Of a stretch of 7,606 bases of DNA, positions 1 to 7,100 are shown in pieces; the stretch's first letter is position 1, and each line of letters starts with the position of its first letter. The DNA is from Acidobacteriaceae bacterium (GTDB taxonomy: Bacteria; Acidobacteriota; Terriglobia; Terriglobales; Acidobacteriaceae), in contig PKXI01000023.1 of the NCBI GenBank assembly GCA_003133425.1, forward strand, positions 2,127 to 9,732. The letters are read 5' to 3'. Both the position numbers and the translations under genes were made by a program. The notes beneath the pieces were generated by a model. The model worked only from the letters and a program-made list of their open reading frames with translations, did no database searches and was not told the origin of the DNA.

Positions 1-696
1 TGGATTGCGGCTCACTACATCTCATGGAACCACCCGCGTATGCTGCAGCATGCCCTGAAACTCGTAGCGTATCCGATGCAACTCCTCACTTTGAATCGGC
101 TTTCTCCTCAGCAAAAGTATTCCGAGCAAGATATCTCACCCTACTTTTGGCCCAATGGAAAGATACCCGTAAGAAGCGATTGGAAGCTTCTTGCGGAGAG
201 CGGCTTCCAAGATTTCCGGTTAAAGGTCGGAGGATTGGTCGAAAAGCCAATCGAGCTTTCTCTCGCCGACATCGAAAAGCTTGGCGAAATCGAGCACATT
301 ACCATGCATCATTGCATCCAGGGATGGAGCGGCATTGCGAAGTGGGGTGGTATCCCAATGAAAACGCTCATCGAATTAGTGCGGCCAAAGCCGGAAGCCA
401 AAGTTGTGGCCTTCTTTTCGTTTGGAGAAGCACTTTACGGCGGCTCCTATTACGATACGCAGAACATTGAGAATGTGCTGAAGCCACAATGCCTTCTAGC
501 CTCGCATATGAACGGGCAACGACTTCCAGAAGTTTATGGTGCTCCATTGCGGCTGCGAGTTGAGAACCAGCTCGGCTACAAGATGGTCAAATGGATCGAA
601 CGCATCGAATTCATTGAATCTGAGAAACAGCTCGGCGAGGGAGAAGGCGGAAAGAACGAAGACGACGAATACTTTGACCTGCTGCCTAATATCTAA
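1..696 (+). CDS. Molybdopterin-dependent oxidoreductase, sulfite-oxidase/MsrP fold (5' end outside the window)
   Basis: Frame 1 is open from the first base, so the protein probably starts upstream; the ATG at 40 is only the first internal Met. Seen: a stretch DISPYFWPNG (roughly residues 32-41 counted from nt 40) leads into the oxidoreductase molybdopterin-binding domain, with VGGLVEKPIELSLADI and then HHCIQGWSG. The Cys encoded at 313-315 sits where this family places the cysteine thiolate that binds molybdenum. GAPLRLRVENQLGYKMVKWI follows, typical of the domain's C-terminal half, and the protein ends in an acidic NEDDEYF tail. Known: such proteins transfer oxygen atoms and exchange electrons with a cytochrome; relatives are often fused to or paired with a b-type cytochrome membrane domain. 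Inferred: the missing N-terminus may carry such a domain, since the visible start is basic and hydrophobic, as expected after a last helix. The substrate cannot be deduced. A decayed HPP gene follows directly downstream. Confidence 0.9.
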   Translation, partial: WIAAHYISWNHPRMLQHALKLVAYPMQLLTLNRLSPQQKYSEQDISPYFWPNGKIPVRSDWKLLAESGFQDFRLKVGGLVEKPIELSLADIEKLGEIEHITMHHCIQGWSGIAKWGGIPMKTLIELVRPKPEAKVVAFFSFGEALYGGSYYDTQNIENVLKPQCLLASHMNGQRLPEVYGAPLRLRVENQLGYKMVKWIERIEFIESEKQLGEGEGGKNEDDEYFDLLPNI

Positions 697-719
697 GGGG
701 TTCAAGGCACATCGCTAAA

Positions 720-1029
720 TCAGAGCGCGAGCGGCAGCAATGGGGGCTTGAATACCTTGCGGCCCTTCTCGATCCCGTGAGACTGGCTTGGCTACTTGAT
801 CGAATTCCCCACGCTTGGTTTGGGCTACCTATGTATTTGTGAACGGATTTCTCGCGATTGCATTACTAGCGCTACTGAGGGTTCTCACAAAAAGTCCATT
901 TCCATTTCTTGGCCTAACAGCATATCTCTTATTTATTGTGTCCTGGCAGAAAACTCTAGCTCGCGAAATACAAGTTTCGGTCATGCAATCGGTCTCATCT
1001 GTGGCTATGCTGCATTCGAATTGGAATAG
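720..1029 (+). pseudogene. HPP family integral membrane protein, frameshifted and truncated remnant
   Basis: The remnant must be read in three frames. Frame 3 (about 720-821) gives WGLEYLAALLDPVRLAWLL and ends in IPHAWF. Frame 2 (from 821) gives WATYVFVNGFLAIALLALL, then TKSPFPFLGLTAYLLF to about 935. Frame 1 (to 1029) gives SSSRNTSFGHAIGLICGYAAF and a stop. Joined, these follow the expected order of an HPP protein: helix, SPFxFPSLGPTAYLLF-type segment, SPRNTxxGHxIGxxCGY segment. Each junction is explained by loss of one base, near 819-821 and near 935-945. About two codons also seem to be lost around the FPSLGP segment. Everything after the GHAIGLICGY segment, including the family's HPPA region, is absent. 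No convincing start codon is visible; the remnant begins just after the stop of the molybdoenzyme gene, suggesting it was once in the same operon. Known: some HPP proteins have been implicated in nitrite transport. Confidence in the family is good; function is lost. Confidence 0.82.
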
Positions 1030-1060
1030 CCTGAGCCATGACTGAAGTCATAGCTGAGGC
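1029..1060. repeat. 32-bp imperfect palindrome next to the HPP remnant
   Basis: The arms pair over 15 positions with two mismatches (1033/1056 and 1037/1052) and a two-base centre at 1044-1045. The core from 1038 to 1051 (ATGACTGAAGTCAT) has six perfect pairs. It starts within the stop codon of the frame-1 HPP fragment. There is no following T-tract on either strand, so it does not look like an intrinsic terminator. It may be an operator-like site or a scar at the point where the gene was cut. Confidence 0.55.
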
Positions 1061-1196
1061 CCCATACGAAGCGTAGCGTAAAGCAGTAGGCTCCGTTTAT
1101 ACCCGCTGCGACGATGATTTTTGCCAACTGAGGGAAGATCGCGAATAGAGGATGTAGTGCAGTCCGCGCCATGCAGGGCCGGTTCACGGAAGAGCG
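1061..1196. other. Unrecognised stretch between the HPP remnant and the DyP-like gene
   Basis: Within the gene-free interval of about 510 bases (697-1208), this part resembles no gene I know on either strand. The plus strand has frequent stops, including TAG at 1146 and 1155 in the frame of the next gene. The promoter of the DyP-like gene should lie here, but no clear -35/-10 pair stands out. Confidence 0.4.
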
Positions 1197-1202
1197 AAGG
1201 AG
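1197..1202 (+). promoter_or_regulatory. Shine-Dalgarno AAGGAG supporting a TTG start
   Basis: AAGGAG lies six bases upstream of the TTG at 1209. In the same frame there is a TAG at 1155-1157 and no ATG, GTG or TTG between it and 1209, so this site fixes the start of the DyP-like protein. Confidence 0.75.
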
Positions 1203-1208
1203 AATCGT

Positions 1209-2570
1209 TTGGATAACTCGAACGCATTTGATTGGACTTCGGTCGTTAACTATGCGAGACGGTCCTACTCAGAACCGCCTAAGACGCAATATGAATTGCC
1301 AGGCGTCAACGTGGAAGATCATAGTGGAGTCCCCGTTGCTTGTGTTCCTCTGTGGCACACAATCGTCACGGCCCGATTGAACCTCGTAAAGGGCGACGTC
1401 GCGGCATTGCAACGCGCGCAGGCACGTCTGCACGCAGCGTTAACCGAGATCGAAGCGATTTATCCGCTGAGTCCGGGAGGTATCTTGACCCAGGTGGCTT
1501 ATGGCCTTCCCTATTTCAGGGATTACATCCCCGCCGGCATAACCGGGAAGTTGATGCCTCGTATGCTGGAGAAGGGGAAGCCTGGAGAGTGGGCCTTGAT
1601 CGAGTCCATCCGGTTTCCCAAAGACCCTGAGAATCTCATTCTCGAAAAGAACGATATCTCCTTTCACTTCAAAAGTGATTACAAGGAGCACATCAACGAC
1701 GTCATGCAGGCGCTGTTTCAACCGGGCGAGCATCTGTTGAACGGGATCCCCGGAGAGAACGTCTACGTTGGAGATCTGGTTGCTGTGACCTCAATCCGTC
1801 GCGGATTTGCGGGCAGCGGCATGCCGCGCAAGATGGGTCTGCGCCTGAGCCTTCCAGGCGCAAAGAAGATTCCGGCCGGCGCGATGCTTTTTATGGGATT
1901 CACCTCAAGCCACGTTCATGGTTTAGCCCAAGGACCGCTACCGAGTTTCGAAACCATTCCAGGCTACACCGATCAAACACCCGCGAGCTACTTTGCTCAC
2001 GGCACGATGATGCATCTCTCACATATCAACATCGATCTCGAGGGATGGTATGGAATGAATCATCAGGATCGGCTACACCGCATGTTCCATCCGCGTCGCA
2101 AAGAAGGCGAAGAGATCCTCTCCCCATCGCAGGCCCCGGAAACCAGCACCTTCAAGGAGGCGCTGGAGGAGGACGCGAGAGCGCATGGCATCTTGGGGCA
2201 CAATGCGCAAATGCAATTCCTTTCACGACTGGGAGAGGAAACTACTACGGTGTACGGAGATCGTTTGCCCAAAGGAACGGTGATATTCCTTCGACAGGAT
2301 TTCGACACGGTCGAACATCCATTCGAGTTCGATTCCGACGGTCCTGTCAGTCCTAAGCCGATGCCGGGGGTTCATTTTGTTGGGTTTGCGGCTTCTGCGC
2401 AGCTCTTTGAAAAGATCCGTCTCGAGATGGATGGAATCGCGTTGCAAGAGAAGTTCAACCTCTCCGATGAGAACACGGGCTTTACCAAGTTTCTGACAAC
2501 CACGCACAGGCAGAATTATCTCGAGCCTTCTCGTAGTCATCGTTCGTTTCCATTAGCTGAGCTTGTTTAG
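1209..2570 (+). CDS. DyP-type-peroxidase-like protein (DUF7405-like), 453 aa
   Basis: Intact reading frame with a TTG start fixed by a strong ribosome-binding site. Seen: an N-terminal half with PLSPGGILTQVAYGLPYFRDY and a later VTSIRRGFAGSGMPRKMG; a His-rich segment HGTMMHLSHINIDLEGWYG (H264, H269, H272) followed by RLHRMFHP; near the C-terminus VHFVGFAASAQLFEKIRLEMDG and FLTTTHRQNYLEPS (H433). The C-terminal layout resembles the second ferredoxin-like half of DyP peroxidases, in which a 'full view of residual protein, then F-T-x-x-Y' pattern ends the chain. The classical DyP GxxDG motif is not visible; MGFTSSHVHG lies at about the corresponding place. No signal peptide, twin-arginine motif or membrane segment is seen, so it is probably cytoplasmic. 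Inferred: a heme-binding peroxidase or related protein; heme binding and substrate are unproven. It is separated from its neighbours by long gaps, so it is probably its own transcription unit. The gene call is secure; the family name rests on recollection of sequence patterns. Confidence 0.75.
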   Translation: MDNSNAFDWTSVVNYARRSYSEPPKTQYELPGVNVEDHSGVPVACVPLWHTIVTARLNLVKGDVAALQRAQARLHAALTEIEAIYPLSPGGILTQVAYGLPYFRDYIPAGITGKLMPRMLEKGKPGEWALIESIRFPKDPENLILEKNDISFHFKSDYKEHINDVMQALFQPGEHLLNGIPGENVYVGDLVAVTSIRRGFAGSGMPRKMGLRLSLPGAKKIPAGAMLFMGFTSSHVHGLAQGPLPSFETIPGYTDQTPASYFAHGTMMHLSHINIDLEGWYGMNHQDRLHRMFHPRRKEGEEILSPSQAPETSTFKEALEEDARAHGILGHNAQMQFLSRLGEETTTVYGDRLPKGTVIFLRQDFDTVEHPFEFDSDGPVSPKPMPGVHFVGFAASAQLFEKIRLEMDGIALQEKFNLSDENTGFTKFLTTTHRQNYLEPSRSHRSFPLAELV

Positions 2571-2612
2571 GTTCGTGACAGGGAAGGAATGTTTCCCTTG
2601 GTGCGATGAACC
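2570..2612. repeat. Nested inverted repeat just after the DyP-like gene
   Basis: The outer arms are GGTTC (2570-2574) and GAACC (2608-2612). The inner arms are AGGGAA (2580-2585) and TTCCCT (2593-2598) around a seven-base loop. The position directly after the stop codon suggests an mRNA 3'-end structure, but there is no T-run, so a rho-independent terminator is only a weak possibility. Confidence 0.35.
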
Positions 2613-2806
2613 GGCAAGCGATCAGCACCGCTCATGGCCTTCCCGGTTTGTCTTCCGACGAAGGAAGTAGTCCCCGATAATATTGGCGGGGAAGAATCCA
2701 TATTTGCCACATGCGATTAAGCGCTCCGGGAGCACCGAATACGACTTCATTCGCACATGCGTATAGGCCTCATCATGCTTTCTCTCTGTAAACAGGTTCT
2801 TGCGAG

Positions 2807-4117
2807 ATGGCGGGTATGAACGAAGATCAGCAGATTTCAAGCCAGGCCAATGCCGCACGCATTGCCGGGGAGCGCCAGAGCCAGCATCTGGTCATAGCTT
2901 TCGTGATCAGCGGCATGCTGTTCATGCTGCTGCCGGGCACCTTCCTGGGAGTATGGAATCTTCTGAGCATCTCGCAGGAGCACCAGCCCTCCTCGATACC
3001 GCAGGCTTGGCTGCAGGCTCACGGACAGGCCCAGATTTTTGGATGGATCGGCTCCTTCATTCTCGGCATCGGCTTTTACTCGCTGACCAAAATGATGGGT
3101 ACGAAGAACTTTCCAGCGCGAGCCGGCTGGATCATATGGGCGGTTTGGACCATAGGCGTACTCGCGCGCTGGTTCGCTGGAGTCACTGGAGATGCATGGC
3201 GGGTCGCACTGCCGTCCTCCGGCTTCCTGCAACTCTTTGCTTTCGTTCTGTTCTTTCTCTCGGTGCGTAGGCATCGCCCCGAGGCTCTACAGAGAAAACC
3301 GGAAGCGTGGATGCGTCTCGTCTTCCTATCAACCATCGCCTTCATGGTCGCCTTGCTTGTGAACTGCGGACTTCTCCTTTGGCAGGGTCTATCCGGAAAT
3401 TCTCCCGCGCTGCAGCATGAGATCGATCAGGAGTTTGTTGTTCTGTCCGTCTGGGGGGTACTGGTGCCAACCATCTGGGGATTCAACGCGCGCTGGCTGC
3501 CCATTTTCCTAGGCCTTCGGCAGCCCCGCGAACGCATGCTGTATGCGGCGTATGGATTCAGCCTCGCGGGGATTCTCGCTACCTTTCTGTCGTTGCTGCC
3601 CGTCGCCACGGTTGCGTTTCTGATTGCAACTTTGCTGGCCATCGATGCGCTGCATGTGTGGACTCCGGCAATCGCTCCGCCTAAGCTGGTAAATGTCGAT
3701 CCACGCTTTCCGTGGTTTGTGCGTATCACGTATGTCTGGCTGCTGGTTTCGAGCATTATGGGCATGATGGCGGTGATCTGGGATTCTTCAGGAGGAATCT
3801 GGGGCGCCAGTCGCCACGCCATCACAGTCGGCTATGTCGCAGGCATGGTGTTTGCCATCGGACAGCGCGTTCTGCCTGCATTTTCCGGAATGCGCGTCCT
3901 GTGGAGCACACGATTGATGTTCTGGTCACTGCTTCTGCTGTTTACCGGGTGTCTCCTGCGAGTCGCGGCCGAGCCGCTCGCCTATGAACACATTTGGGCT
4001 CCCGCTTGGAAAATACTCCCGATATCGGCAATCATTGAGCTCGCAGCCGTGAGCACCTTTGCAGTGAACCTGGGCGTGACGCTGCTGCAACCTCCTGCCC
4101 ATCTGCGAGTCCAATAA
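2807..4117 (+). CDS. NnrS family multi-pass membrane protein, 436 aa
   Basis: Seen: about twelve hydrophobic segments spread over the chain. The first is VIAFVISGMLFMLLPGTFLG near residues 29-48 and the last is near the C-terminus, ending AVNLGVTLLQ. The family signatures are present: an early SGMLFMLLPGTFLGVWNL, then AHGQAQIFGWIGSFILGIGF (H72), and late RHAITVGYVAGMVFAIGQ (H337) followed by RVLPAF. The two conserved His are candidates for heme or metal ligands. Known: NnrS was described as a heme- and copper-containing inner-membrane protein whose expression depends on nitric-oxide-responsive regulation in denitrifiers; it helps cells cope with NO-derived stress, and its exact chemistry is unsettled. 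The ATG at 2807 is preceded by an in-frame TAA (2789-2791) and only a weak AGG (2794-2796); an alternative ATG lies at 2816. No NNR/FNR-type TTGAT-N4-ATCAA box is visible upstream. Length is slightly above the family's usual ~400 residues owing to a soluble N-terminal extension of about 28 residues. Confidence 0.92.
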   Translation: MAGMNEDQQISSQANAARIAGERQSQHLVIAFVISGMLFMLLPGTFLGVWNLLSISQEHQPSSIPQAWLQAHGQAQIFGWIGSFILGIGFYSLTKMMGTKNFPARAGWIIWAVWTIGVLARWFAGVTGDAWRVALPSSGFLQLFAFVLFFLSVRRHRPEALQRKPEAWMRLVFLSTIAFMVALLVNCGLLLWQGLSGNSPALQHEIDQEFVVLSVWGVLVPTIWGFNARWLPIFLGLRQPRERMLYAAYGFSLAGILATFLSLLPVATVAFLIATLLAIDALHVWTPAIAPPKLVNVDPRFPWFVRITYVWLLVSSIMGMMAVIWDSSGGIWGASRHAITVGYVAGMVFAIGQRVLPAFSGMRVLWSTRLMFWSLLLLFTGCLLRVAAEPLAYEHIWAPAWKILPISAIIELAAVSTFAVNLGVTLLQPPAHLRVQ

Positions 4118-4140
4118 GCATCCACATCTCGCGGATAGCC

Positions 4141-4707
4141 AACGAACAAAAAACGCACCTGAAAACGGAATTGAAGAGCAATTCGGAGTTCGCACAAGCC
4201 CTGTCGGATATTCGCCACTTTGCCCACACCGCCACAGATATCGTCGCTGTGCAGGAATTCTGAGTATCGCGCATGGCCGAGCGGCTACCTCACTACAACC
4301 GGACCGGACTCTACACGCGGGACAGAAAGGATCCCGTCATTCTTGTGTTCGGTCCGTTCCGCGGTGCGCCTACAGAGCACGTGCGGATTCCGGTCACCGA
4401 GGGGATATGCGGTGCAGCTATTGCTCACGGCAACGCGGTCATTGTTGACGATGTCGCATCCGATCGGCGCTATCTTGCATGCTCGCTCGAAACGCGATCC
4501 GAGATCGTTGTTCCGATTCGGGTCAATGATGGGATGGTCGGCGAGATCGACATTGACAGCCACTGGCGACGCGCTTTCGGAGACGAGGATCGGAAAGGCA
4601 ATGGACGTGCACGCCGAGATCACGAGGAACGATCTTCTCGGCGGCGTGCTGGTCGGCCAGAGTCGATTATGACAGCAAAAGAGGGCACGCTAGCGCACAG
4701 TGACTGA
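4141..4707 (+). pseudogene. GAF-domain protein of the free-Met-(R)-sulfoxide-reductase type, with in-frame stop
   Basis: Frame 1 upstream of position 4261 reads ELKSNSEFAQALSDIRHFAH and on to TDIVAVQEF, then TGA (4261-4263), then continues in the same frame VSRMAERLPHYNRTGLY. This is the normal run from N-terminal helix into the first GAF strand, so the TGA is a nonsense change inside the domain. The remaining frame from the ATG at 4273 holds the rest: GPFRGAPTEHVRIPVTEGIC, GAAIAHGNAVIVDDVASDRR, YLACSLETRSEIVVPIRV and VGEIDIDSHWRRAFGDEDR. Known: fRMsr enzymes use three Cys. Here the GICG (C46 from nt 4273) and YLACS (C70) positions are kept, and the first is replaced by His (EHVRIPV). After FGDEDR (nt 4593) frame 1 turns into Arg-rich sequence unlike the family; frame 2 reads RIGKAMDVHAEITRNDLL and stops at 4672, so a small deletion with a frameshift is likely. 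No ATG or GTG precedes the N-terminal part in frame back to a TGA at 4036; TTG at 4171 is the only ordinary candidate. A shortened protein from 4273 to 4707 could still be made, but would lack the first helices. Confidence 0.75.
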
Positions 4708-7089
4708 GTAGTCGCGCCCTTCCCAGCTGTTGCCCTCAGTCCAGTAGAAGGTGAAGCGAATGCAAGTGCCCGACGATGTCGCTACATCCTGAAGATCAAC
4801 ATAGTCGATCTGAAGTGAGTTTTGACTCGACTGGTTGTCCCGCACAGTCTTCCAGTTATCATTCGACCAGTGAAGTATAAAGGCTGCATGGCCCTGCACG
4901 CGGAGAATCTCACCAACTCGCATGAAGCGCACATGGCGGTTCGACTTCCAGACTTCGAACTGCTTTCTCCTGCCGTGCTCGCCAAGGTAGCGTTTGGAAA
5001 CTTCCGGAATTGCGTCGTAGACCTTGCCATCGGCAGTGGAGCGAAGAAGCTTTATATACTCACCATGGGCCCACATCAGTGGCATGGCGGAGCCAGTGGG
5101 CTGGCCGGCCCACATATAGATCTCGGGCCGGTCCTCCTCGTCCCAGGACTGCTCAGGGAGCAGGCCGGTTGTTGAAGCAAGATTCTCCATGGCGCGGATA
5201 TAGGCTTCCATGCTGTGACCAGCGGCAAGCTCGTAATGGCCCCGTTCACCAGTGAGCAGCGGCCAAACGCGGCCCACACCATGCTCGGTGAAGGGACCAC
5301 CGTCCTGCTGCTGGCCATATCCGTCGTGGTTGTAGCGGTGCCAGGTTGGTCCCGCAGCCGTGTCCGTCTTGAGCACAGCGTCGATCACTTTGAGGGTGGC
5401 GACGACGGTGGGATCGTCCGGCCTTCGGATACCGTAGCGGACTAATTCCAGAAATCCGCCATCGACGATGTTGCGCGCGGGAAAATCGCACTGCTCACCG
5501 GAGGCATGGTTGGCGATGTGCAGAACGCGGGATTCTTTGTCTTCCGCAGGGTGCTCCTGGCCAACCTGCTCGGGTAGGATACGCATGTAATACGTGGACG
5601 TGCCTTCGACGAGCGAGCCTGTCGTGGTTGTAGTCCAGCCTTCAATGTGAGACTCAAGGTAGTCGGCATACTCTTCGATGAAGGCTGCGGTCGCCGTGTC
5701 GCCACGCTCACGGAAGAGAAGCGACGCGCAGATGAGCGCTGCAATATTTGAGGCGAGCGTGGAGGGCGAGTAGCCGGAGGCCTCCTCCCAGCGCTCCTGC
5801 TGAGTGACGGGACCATTGCGGATCAGATAAGCAGCGCCCCTGCTAACCAGGCTGAAGGGATCGAAATCGGCCAGACCCCTTTCGCAGCGAAGACGCCACG
5901 CGAGCATGATCGGGAAGGCAACCTCATCAAGCTGAATGCCGCTCCAGTAGGCATCTCCGTTGACCCAGAAGTTTTGTGGGAACCCGCCGTCGGCATTCTG
6001 AGAGACGGCCAGGTAGATAAGCGCCCGGAGCGGAGTCGCCGTGTCGCCGGCGGCAAGCAGTGCAGTTGCGCTGTTGACCATGTCGCGGGTCCACACAAGA
6101 TGATAGCCGCCCTGATCGTTGTCACCCCTTGCTTCGCCCCATGGAATAGCGAGCGACGCGATGAGGGCGCCGGCGAAGAACTTGTCTTCATGTGCAAGCA
6201 GGAGACCGTAGCTGCTGTGATAGAGATTGCCTTTGTCAAAGGAGGCGCTCTTGAGCGGCCGCTGGTGCGAGGTCGTCTCATCCCACTGTTTCTTATACCG
6301 TGCCAGGTGCTCATCGAAGGGCGTTCCGAGAGACTGGAACAGATTTGCGAGGGCGCGTTGTTCGCTGTCCCCGAACGCGAGGCCGAGCGTAAATTCCTGA
6401 GTCTTGCTAATATCCAACTCTCCTGTCAGGGCGATATTTCCATCGCTGGCACGCTCAAACTCCCAATCCATCCTGAAGTCGTCGTGAAGGTCGGTCCAGC
6501 CGTCGCTTATACCGACATAGCCGCAGGAGAGGTGCAAAAAGGGAACAGTCGCGCCCATTGCCATCCATTTGGCGCCCCTCTGCGCCATCAGGATGCGCTG
6601 GCCGTTCGCACTGGTGACGTAGCCGTTATTACCGGATCCACCGCCCTCCAGGTGCGGCGCGCACAACGCGAATAGTTTCAGATTCGTGAGAGACGTCTTG
6701 TCTTTACCGGAGATGCGGGTACGCTGGAGCAGGCAGGGAAGGTGCGGGTCGCCGATGATGTACTTCGTGATGGTATAGCGGCCGTCGGTGTCCGCATTGA
6801 TGCAGCGATAGCCGAGCACATGATCGGAGATGCGCTCCATCTTTACAGTTAGATCGCGCTTTTCCTCATGGAAGAAGGCCCTGCCGTCGGTAATGAGATA
6901 TTGGAGATCGCGAAGCTGCGGTCGGTCGACGGTTGGGTAGTAGACTTCCGTGACAATGCCGTTCCAGATGGTGAACCAAAGATGGCTGGACGCGGAGTAC
7001 GCTGTGCCTACGCCGGACTTGTTGCTATGTGTCCATCGGGGTTCGATCCCCGGCTTACCAAAAGCTCCCTTGCCTGCAACTTCCTGCAC
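4690..7089 (-). CDS. Glucoamylase-type glycoside hydrolase family 15 protein, 799 aa
   Basis: Hydrolyses alpha-glucosidic bonds from non-reducing ends of starch- or glycogen-like glucans with release of glucose (family knowledge); exact specificity is not deducible, and glucodextranase-like activity is possible. Domain order: an N-terminal beta-sandwich from about residue 10 to 285 (GKPGIEPRWTHSNKSGVGTA, WNGIVTEVYYPTVDRPQ); an (alpha/alpha)6 catalytic domain about 295-690; and a C-terminal beta domain about 700-799 (EVWKSNRHVRFM, FILHWSNDNWKTV, RFTFYWTEGNSWEGRD). Substrate-site WTRDM starts at W333. The proposed general acid is E435 in ERWEEASGYSPSTLA, and the proposed general base is E646 in LLPEQSWD; both are intact. 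Length matches bacterial GH15 proteins. The start is GTG, with an in-frame TGA four codons upstream and GAGG seven bases away. No signal peptide is seen, so it is probably cytoplasmic and may act on glycogen or imported dextrins. It runs towards the GAF remnant, and its 3' end overlaps that frame by 18 bases. Confidence 0.95.
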   Translation of the reverse strand: MQEVAGKGAFGKPGIEPRWTHSNKSGVGTAYSASSHLWFTIWNGIVTEVYYPTVDRPQLRDLQYLITDGRAFFHEEKRDLTVKMERISDHVLGYRCINADTDGRYTITKYIIGDPHLPCLLQRTRISGKDKTSLTNLKLFALCAPHLEGGGSGNNGYVTSANGQRILMAQRGAKWMAMGATVPFLHLSCGYVGISDGWTDLHDDFRMDWEFERASDGNIALTGELDISKTQEFTLGLAFGDSEQRALANLFQSLGTPFDEHLARYKKQWDETTSHQRPLKSASFDKGNLYHSSYGLLLAHEDKFFAGALIASLAIPWGEARGDNDQGGYHLVWTRDMVNSATALLAAGDTATPLRALIYLAVSQNADGGFPQNFWVNGDAYWSGIQLDEVAFPIMLAWRLRCERGLADFDPFSLVSRGAAYLIRNGPVTQQERWEEASGYSPSTLASNIAALICASLLFRERGDTATAAFIEEYADYLESHIEGWTTTTTGSLVEGTSTYYMRILPEQVGQEHPAEDKESRVLHIANHASGEQCDFPARNIVDGGFLELVRYGIRRPDDPTVVATLKVIDAVLKTDTAAGPTWHRYNHDGYGQQQDGGPFTEHGVGRVWPLLTGERGHYELAAGHSMEAYIRAMENLASTTGLLPEQSWDEEDRPEIYMWAGQPTGSAMPLMWAHGEYIKLLRSTADGKVYDAIPEVSKRYLGEHGRRKQFEVWKSNRHVRFMRVGEILRVQGHAAFILHWSNDNWKTVRDNQSSQNSLQIDYVDLQDVATSSGTCIRFTFYWTEGNSWEGRDYSVTVR

Positions 7090-7096
7090 TTTTATG

Positions 7097-7100
7097 CCTC
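7097..7100 (-). promoter_or_regulatory. Shine-Dalgarno GAGG for the glucoamylase GTG start
   Basis: On the minus strand, GGAATGAGG is followed by seven bases and GTG. The TGA inside this same motif closes the frame upstream, which fixes the start at 7089. Confidence 0.65.

Noticed and set aside
796..1029. A single intact 77-residue protein in frame 1.
   Set aside because: Only its last part resembles HPP sequence; its first half is an out-of-frame reading of the HPP segment in frame 2.
1005..1187. Minus-strand 60-residue open frame overlapping the HPP remnant.
   Set aside because: No family resemblance and no good ribosome-binding site; it overlaps the palindrome and the HPP-derived coding sequence.
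2622..2858. Minus-strand 78-residue open frame upstream of NnrS.
   Set aside because: It runs into the NnrS coding start, is Arg-rich, and shows no recognisable motif.
4220..4672. A 150-residue protein in frame 2 across the GAF gene.
   Set aside because: Most of it is a shadow of the GAF frame; only its last ~25 residues may be the displaced C-terminus.
5974..6675. Plus-strand 233-residue open frame.
   Set aside because: It lies wholly inside the GH15 catalytic and N-terminal coding sequence, whose motifs are intact on the other strand.
7035..7060. tRNA 3' end: a GGGGTTCGATCCCC core followed by GGCTTACCA looks like a T-arm and CCA end.
   Set aside because: No D- or anticodon arm lies upstream, the acceptor pairing does not fit, and the bases encode the conserved GKPGIEPRWTHS start of the GH15 protein on the minus strand.
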